Shown here: positions 59,472 through 64,000 of the stretch, one piece after another
Position numbering within the stretch: the stretch's first letter is position 1
How the letters are laid out: every line of letters starts with the position of its first letter
Made by a program: the position numbers and the translations under genes
Notes under the pieces: model-generated
Seen by the model: the letters and a program-made list of their open reading frames with translations, nothing else
What the model was told of the DNA's origin: nothing
Database searches by the model: none
Assembly (NCBI RefSeq): GCF_900102545.1
Contig: NZ_FNBN01000006.1
Coordinates: 310,001 to 374,000, forward strand
DNA from: Chitinophaga filiformis
GTDB lineage: Bacteria; Bacteroidota; Bacteroidia; Chitinophagales; Chitinophagaceae
DNA: 64,000 nucleotides
Direction of reading: 5' to 3'

Positions 59472-60782
59472 ATGTCCAATATAATGCGGGAACACGCTAT
59501 ATCCATATTCAATGCCGCGGTAGATGCTGTGCAGCCATCATACCTGATGCAGCAGCATGTGCAGCTACATGGTGATGTGTTAACAGTATGCGGTAAAACA
59601 TTTTTATTACCTGCCGGCAGACCTGTATGGATATTTGGTGCAGGTAAGGCGGCGGCTGCGATGGCACAGGCGCTGGAGCCGATATTCCAGTATGTTCCTG
59701 TTCAGGGTATTGTCATTACCAAATACGAACACGCATTACCGTTGCAGCATGTCCGGGTAGCAGAAGCCGGCCATCCATTACCGGATGAAAATGGCGTACA
59801 GGCGACTGCACGAATGATTACTCAGTTAAAAGGAGTACAACCGGGTGATGTGGTGTTGTTCCTGCTTTCAGGCGGAGCGTCTGCCCTGCTGGCAGATTAT
59901 CCCGAAGGGGCCGGCCTTGCACAGGTGCAACAGGTATTTGAGCTGCTACTTAAAAGCGGTGCAGATATTCATGAAATGAATGTAGTGCGTAAGCACCTGT
60001 CATCAGTAAAGGGCGGCCAACTGGCGTTGCTGGCTGATACGGACGCCTGGAGCAGCCTTATACTCAGCGATGTGGTGGGCGATGATCTGTCTATTATCGG
60101 TTCCGGCCCCACCGTACCGGATCCTTCTACTTTTTCGGATGCGGTGGCCATACTGGATAAATATAATCTGACGACAAAATTACCAACAGCGATACATGAA
60201 CACCTGCAGCGCGGTTGTGCCGGTGATATTCCTGAGACGCCCAAACCCGGGCATGCGGGATTAAAGCATGTGAATAACTTCCTGGTTGGCAGTAATGCCA
60301 TTGCGCTCGATGCGGCAGCGCAACAAGCTGTCAGCCTTGGTTATGCTACACAGGTATTATCATCTACTGCTACCGGGCAGGCCACTTCTGTTGCGAAAGA
60401 ACTGGTAGGGAAAGCTAAAGACTGGAAAGGCACCCGGCCGGCTTGCATCTTAATGGGTGGAGAAAGTACTGTTACGGTAACCGGTCAGGGATTGGGAGGG
60501 CGAAATCAGCACCTGGCACTTGCGGCAGGTCTGTTACTGGCAACACGACCGGGTATGACTATTCTGAGTGCTGGTACCGATGGTACCGATGGTCCTACGG
60601 ATGCCGCAGGCGCTGTTACAGACCAGGAACTGATGCTCAGCGCTGCTGCCCAGGGGCTGGATGCGGCGCACTATTTTGCGCATCATGATGCTTATCACTT
60701 CTTTGAAAAGGCAGGAGGCCTGATCAAAACCGGCCCAACGCAGACCAATGTGATGGACATTATGCTGGCAATCATTTCATGA
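59472..60782 (+). CDS. Glycerate 2-kinase (type II, GckA-like)
   Basis: The start at 59472 gives 436 residues; 59436 is in frame but less likely. RPVWIFGAGKAAAAMAQALE is the start motif. VLFLLSGGASALLADYPEG, SVKGGQLALLADTDAW, SLILSDVVGDDLSIIGSGPTVPD and GGESTVTVTGQGLGGRNQHLAL are GckA/MOFRL family signatures. It phosphorylates glycerate to 2-phosphoglycerate. It is followed 202 bp on by uxuA, which suggests a link to hexuronate breakdown. Confidence 0.93.
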   Translation: MSNIMREHAISIFNAAVDAVQPSYLMQQHVQLHGDVLTVCGKTFLLPAGRPVWIFGAGKAAAAMAQALEPIFQYVPVQGIVITKYEHALPLQHVRVAEAGHPLPDENGVQATARMITQLKGVQPGDVVLFLLSGGASALLADYPEGAGLAQVQQVFELLLKSGADIHEMNVVRKHLSSVKGGQLALLADTDAWSSLILSDVVGDDLSIIGSGPTVPDPSTFSDAVAILDKYNLTTKLPTAIHEHLQRGCAGDIPETPKPGHAGLKHVNNFLVGSNAIALDAAAQQAVSLGYATQVLSSTATGQATSVAKELVGKAKDWKGTRPACILMGGESTVTVTGQGLGGRNQHLALAAGLLLATRPGMTILSAGTDGTDGPTDAAGAVTDQELMLSAAAQGLDAAHYFAHHDAYHFFEKAGGLIKTGPTQTNVMDIMLAIIS

Positions 60783-60984
60783 AGCGTTGGTTCATCTTCT
60801 CAGATTTTCTTAGGTTTGCAAAACTTTACGAGGGCAGCGTTATCATAAACCATTGGAGTACACGTAATTCCAGGATGAAAAAGGGAGCAGCAATATAACG
60901 GTGGCCTTGTAATCAGGAGAAATCATTATTACTAAATCATTAATTATTTTCCGGAAGTCCTATTTTTGGGGCTTAAACCTTGAT

Positions 60985-62166
60985 ATGCGTATGTTAAGAA
61001 TGGAACAGACATGGCGTTGGTTCGGACCGAATGATCCGGTTAGCCTTGCCGACATTAAACAAGCCGGAGCAACCGGTATTGTAACGGCACTACATCATGT
61101 TCCCAACGGAGAGGTATGGACTGTAGAAGAAATATTGAAAAGGAAGGAGATGATCGAAGCAGCCGGTCTTAGCTGGTCTGTGGTGGAAAGTGTTCCTGTT
61201 CATGAGGATATCAAGACACAAAGCGGACGATTCAAAGAATACATACAGCACTACCAGCAATCGCTGCGCAACCTGGCGCAATGCGGTATTTATGTTGTGA
61301 CTTACAACTTTATGCCGGTGCTGGACTGGACAAGGACCGACCTGGCTTATACCGTTGCTGATGGTTCCAGGGCATTGCGCTTTGAAAAAGCAGCCTTCCT
61401 GGCGTTCGACCTGTTCATGTTACAGCGCCCGGGCGCAGAGAACGATTATGATCCTGCGGAAATATCCATGGCGAAAGAACATTTTGACAGTATGACCGAT
61501 GCAGAGAAAACTTTACTGCAAAGGAATATCATTGCCGGACTGCCAGGTTCTGAAGAGAGTTTTACCTTACAGCAATTCCAGGAAGCACTGGATAAATATA
61601 AAGGCATTGACGCCACCCAGCTGAAACTGCACCTGTTTTACTTCCTACAGCAAATAGCCCCTGTAGCTGAGGAAGTCGGCATTAAACTGGCTATCCATCC
61701 GGACGATCCTCCATTTCCTATCCTGGGACTGCCAAGGATCGTTAGTACTGAGCAGGATGCCAGGGAACTGCTGGCAGCTGCACCATATGCGGCCAACGGA
61801 CTTTGTTTCTGCACCGGCTCTTACGGCGTACGTGCAGACAATGACCTGTCGGGCATGGTGGAACGTCTGGGCGAGCATATTCATTTTATACACCTCAGAA
61901 GTACACAAAGGGACAGTATTGGCAATTTCCACGAGGCCAATCACCTGGAAGGAGATGTGGACATGTACGCAGTAGTAAGGGCCTTACTGGCAATTATGCA
62001 TAAGCGCAGCGTGTCTATCCCTATGCGTCCCGATCACGGTCACCAGATGCTGGACGACCTTCACAAAAAAACAAACCCCGGTTACAGTGCAATAGGCCGC
62101 CTACGGGGCCTGGCTGAACTACGGGGCCTGGAACTGGGTATTGCACGCTCCCTCTTCAACAAATGA
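60985..62166 (+). CDS. uxuA: Mannonate dehydratase
   Basis: A 393-residue enzyme converting D-mannonate to 2-keto-3-deoxygluconate in glucuronate breakdown. MLRMEQTWRWFGPNDPVSLADIKQAGATGIVTALHHVPNGEVW is the typical start. KLAIHPDDPPFPILGLPRIVS, GLCFCTGSYGVRADND, HFIHLRSTQR and MRPDHGHQMLDD contain the metal ligands. The MRMLRMEQ start may begin two residues later. No uxaC, uxaB or kdgK gene is adjacent, so the pathway is split. Confidence 0.96.
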   Translation: MRMLRMEQTWRWFGPNDPVSLADIKQAGATGIVTALHHVPNGEVWTVEEILKRKEMIEAAGLSWSVVESVPVHEDIKTQSGRFKEYIQHYQQSLRNLAQCGIYVVTYNFMPVLDWTRTDLAYTVADGSRALRFEKAAFLAFDLFMLQRPGAENDYDPAEISMAKEHFDSMTDAEKTLLQRNIIAGLPGSEESFTLQQFQEALDKYKGIDATQLKLHLFYFLQQIAPVAEEVGIKLAIHPDDPPFPILGLPRIVSTEQDARELLAAAPYAANGLCFCTGSYGVRADNDLSGMVERLGEHIHFIHLRSTQRDSIGNFHEANHLEGDVDMYAVVRALLAIMHKRSVSIPMRPDHGHQMLDDLHKKTNPGYSAIGRLRGLAELRGLELGIARSLFNK

Positions 62167-62286
62167 AAGTCCACACCTGCCGCCCACTGGCAGCTCTATA
62201 AGGTTGGGATCAGGAATGAGAGGGTGAGCAGCTGGCTACAGGAACGCTGATGATATTTAATTTAATAGCTCCAAAAAAAATCAACC

Positions 62287-62763
62287 ATGAACAGTTCACT
62301 GGATGAGCAACTAGAGCAGCATCTGGCGCAACGGCAACATAGTCTTATCAGGTTATTAGGCTTGTTGAAGAAGGATATGGATTGTAGAATAACCGGGAAA
62401 CTACAACACAGGGGATACAACAACTTTAAACTGGGAGACCTTGTGCTGATCATCAATATTGAGCCACAAGGGACTATTAACAACGAGCTGGCTAAAAAAG
62501 CCCGTATCACCAAACAGGCTATGAGTAAAGTGGTGAAAAACCTGGAGGCGGAAGGGTACATCAGTACCTGTAAGCATGCCAGCGACAACCGGGCATCACT
62601 TATTTCACTGACAGATGAGGGTAAAAAACTGATTATCTGCGCGGCCGAGAGTTTTGAGGAAATACAGCAGGAGTACACCGATATGATCGGAGAAAAGGAT
62701 GCCGCTGCCCTGAAAGAGATATTAAGAAAGCTGGTATTCAACCTGCATCCACAGCAATGCTGA
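62287..62763 (+). CDS. MarR-family transcriptional regulator
   Basis: A 158-residue winged-helix protein. The recognition part is TINNELAKKARITKQAMSKVVKNLEAEGYISTCKH followed by the wing SDNRASLISLTDEGKK (about 66-118). A long N-terminal helix and the C-terminal helix form the dimer. It lies 120 bp after uxuA and is the nearest gene, but there is no palindrome I can assign to it directly upstream; two hairpins lie in the 3' gap. Confidence 0.9.
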   Translation: MNSSLDEQLEQHLAQRQHSLIRLLGLLKKDMDCRITGKLQHRGYNNFKLGDLVLIINIEPQGTINNELAKKARITKQAMSKVVKNLEAEGYISTCKHASDNRASLISLTDEGKKLIICAAESFEEIQQEYTDMIGEKDAAALKEILRKLVFNLHPQQC

Positions 62764-62821
62764 TCGCAGATTTTATTTTATCTCTTTTTGATATGGGCTA
62801 AATTCGGGCGGCACTGTAACG

Positions 62822-62867
62822 TTTATACTCATTTAAGTATAAAAATGTATGGCAGCTGCCTGCCATA
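62822..62867. repeat. Two adjacent inverted repeats
   Basis: TTTATACT (62822-62829) with AGTATAAA (62836-62843), and TATGGCAG (62848-62855) with CTGCCATA (62860-62867). Arms of 8 bp with 6- and 4-nt loops, 59 bp after the MarR stop. They may be operators or an mRNA structure. Confidence 0.5.
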
Positions 62868-62965
62868 TAAATAAGAAACTTGTATCGTAGACGAAAAAAT
62901 AAAACATAACTGTTCACTTTTATATGTTCAGCCCCAGATTCCGGCACAGGCATTGTATTATTATT

Positions 62966-62997
62966 TTTGTCTATTGACCAGTGATTTTATACTTTTA
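62966..62997 (+). promoter_or_regulatory. Bacteroidota-type promoter
   Basis: TTTG (62966-62969) lies 20 bp before TACTTTTA (62990-62997), close to the TTTG-N19-TAnnTTTG consensus, 27 bp before the ATG at 63024. Confidence 0.35.
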
Positions 62998-63023
62998 ATA
63001 TCAAGTAGCAGACGTAGCAACTT

Positions 63024-64000
63024 ATGGTTTCCAGCCGGCTAATAAATAATGACGATGAATACATTGATGGTTTGCTAGACAGCTCCCCTGCCATTGTAGA
63101 CGCTATATACAAGCGCTTCGCCCGTAAGGTGAAACATATGGTGACAGGTTGGGGAGGCAATATCAAGGAAGCAGCCAATGTATTCGAAGATGTCATAATG
63201 GCGATATACGATTATGCTCATCTTCACAAATTAACCCTGACCAATCACTTCGAGCCTTTTTTCCTGTATGCCTGTCAACTGAAATGGAAGCAGGATCTCA
63301 TGCAAAAAGAGCCTGGTAAGGCCATGTCCTTCCATCCGGTAGCGCCCGCCCCCGGCCTTGACGAACAACATATCAGATACATTGAGGCAGCACTAGCTGC
63401 CCCCCACCCTCACGTCAAACACGGTGCGGACAATACCAGGGAAGAACTGGAAGAAATAATTGCTGACCAGCGTGAACGCTGGTTTCACACCAAAGATGGT
63501 CCCAATAGAAAAGTGAGCATCTACGTGATCATAACGGCAATAATAGGCGCTGGCCTTGCAGGACTATTGTTCGTTAGTCCCTGGCATAAAGACATCTACC
63601 GCCAGTTCTCAGGAACGGAGATGGTGCATGCCAATCATAAAGCAACAGAAAAGGATACCGCATTACTTATGCATCAGGCAGCAGCAGCCTTCAATCATGG
63701 TCATTTCAATAAAGCGATAGGTCTACTTAATCAGATTATAGTTAGGGACTCCTTAAATACAACAGCCCGTTACTACAGGGGAGTCAGCCTTGTAGACGAG
63801 GGTAATCTTGCAGAAGCGCGTAAAGATCTTGAGACGGTTTTCAACAGTCATTCACCACACCGCTATGACGCCGCTTTTTATATGGCATTAAGTTATATCC
63901 GTGAAAGAGATAAGCAACAATGCCTGGAATGGGTGCTTAAAATTCCGGAGAATGCGCCCATATACTGGAAAGCGGCAAGACTCAAAGAGGAACTGTCTTA
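63024..64000 (+). CDS. Sigma-region-2-like, membrane-spanning, TPR-like protein (partial)
   Basis: The reading frame runs uninterrupted from ATG 63024 to the window end (325 codons, then TA), so the gene is partial or stops at the very edge. Residues about 20-95 (IVDAIYKRFARKVKHMVTGWGG, ANVFEDVIMAIYDYAHLHKL, FEPFFLYACQLKWKQDLM) resemble region 2 of Bacteroidota sigma factors. A polar linker follows with no region 4. VSIYVIITAIIGAGLAGLLFV (164-184) is one membrane helix. The rest is TPR-like (AAFNHGHFNKAIGLLNQII, ARYYRGVSLVDEGNLAEARKDLETVF). Usually sigma and TPR parts are separate genes. Function unknown. Confidence 0.75.
   Translation, partial: MVSSRLINNDDEYIDGLLDSSPAIVDAIYKRFARKVKHMVTGWGGNIKEAANVFEDVIMAIYDYAHLHKLTLTNHFEPFFLYACQLKWKQDLMQKEPGKAMSFHPVAPAPGLDEQHIRYIEAALAAPHPHVKHGADNTREELEEIIADQRERWFHTKDGPNRKVSIYVIITAIIGAGLAGLLFVSPWHKDIYRQFSGTEMVHANHKATEKDTALLMHQAAAAFNHGHFNKAIGLLNQIIVRDSLNTTARYYRGVSLVDEGNLAEARKDLETVFNSHSPHRYDAAFYMALSYIRERDKQQCLEWVLKIPENAPIYWKAARLKEELS

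Overview
The window looks like a chromosome segment of a Bacteroidota bacterium, most likely family Chitinophagaceae (Chitinophaga-like). The evidence is a T9SS sorting domain, a sigma/FecR/TonB-receptor/HmuY cassette, several TAnnTTTG-type -7 boxes, secreted glycoside hydrolases, a fused alpha/beta E1 dehydrogenase, and the Bacteroidota pairing of an AMP nucleosidase with an HSDR_N-type protein. Genus is inferred from gene style, not from a marker gene.

Region 1 (1-9.9 kb) is carbohydrate-related. The tail of a histidine kinase and its LuxR-type response regulator are followed by two secreted jelly-roll polysaccharide-lyase-like proteins, one carrying CBM96-like and T9SS domains. A convergent three-gene exo-glycosidase operon follows (GH2, GH29, GH36). 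LacI-type palindromes of the form GCAA-N4-TTGC lie upstream of both groups, suggesting one shared sugar-responsive regulator encoded elsewhere.

Region 2 (about 10.2-17.9 kb) is an accessory stretch that looks AT-rich and ends at a tRNA-Met gene. It holds a decayed RhuM fragment, a methyltransferase, an aldehyde dehydrogenase, a two-gene membrane/soluble cassette sharing an unusual Gly-Asp-Lys...Ile-His-Asn-Ser motif, an unidentified 398-residue protein, a tandem gene duplication whose first copy is frameshifted, and an intact RhuM-Fic fusion.

Region 3 (18-39.4 kb) is mainly housekeeping: E1 2-oxoacid dehydrogenase with a divergent MarR regulator and a clear operator, FAH-family hydrolase, pth, rplY, prs, radC, a Gfo/Idh oxidoreductase, ispD, queA, a fused oligopeptide ABC ATPase, AMP nucleosidase, glutamate dehydrogenase, ccmB/ccmC/ccmD-like genes, biotin carboxylase, a GtrA-like protein, tdk and waaA.

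Region 4 (39.5-45.5 kb) is a surface-sugar operon: a DegT aminotransferase, UDP-glucose dehydrogenase, UDP-glucuronate decarboxylase and rfbB-rfbC-rfbD. rfbA is absent from the window. Region 5 (45.5-64 kb) carries a secreted beta-rich protein, tyrS, an FMN-type oxidase, two secreted amidohydrolases that partly lack metal ligands, a Spy-like protein, a heme-uptake signalling cassette, glycerate kinase, mannonate dehydratase, a second MarR regulator, and a truncated gene joining a sigma-region-2-like domain to a membrane segment and TPR-like repeats.

The strongest candidate for something undescribed is the cassette at 13424-14298. The composite protein starting at 63024 and the shared palindromes of region 1 come next. 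All functions are read from sequence motifs without database searches.
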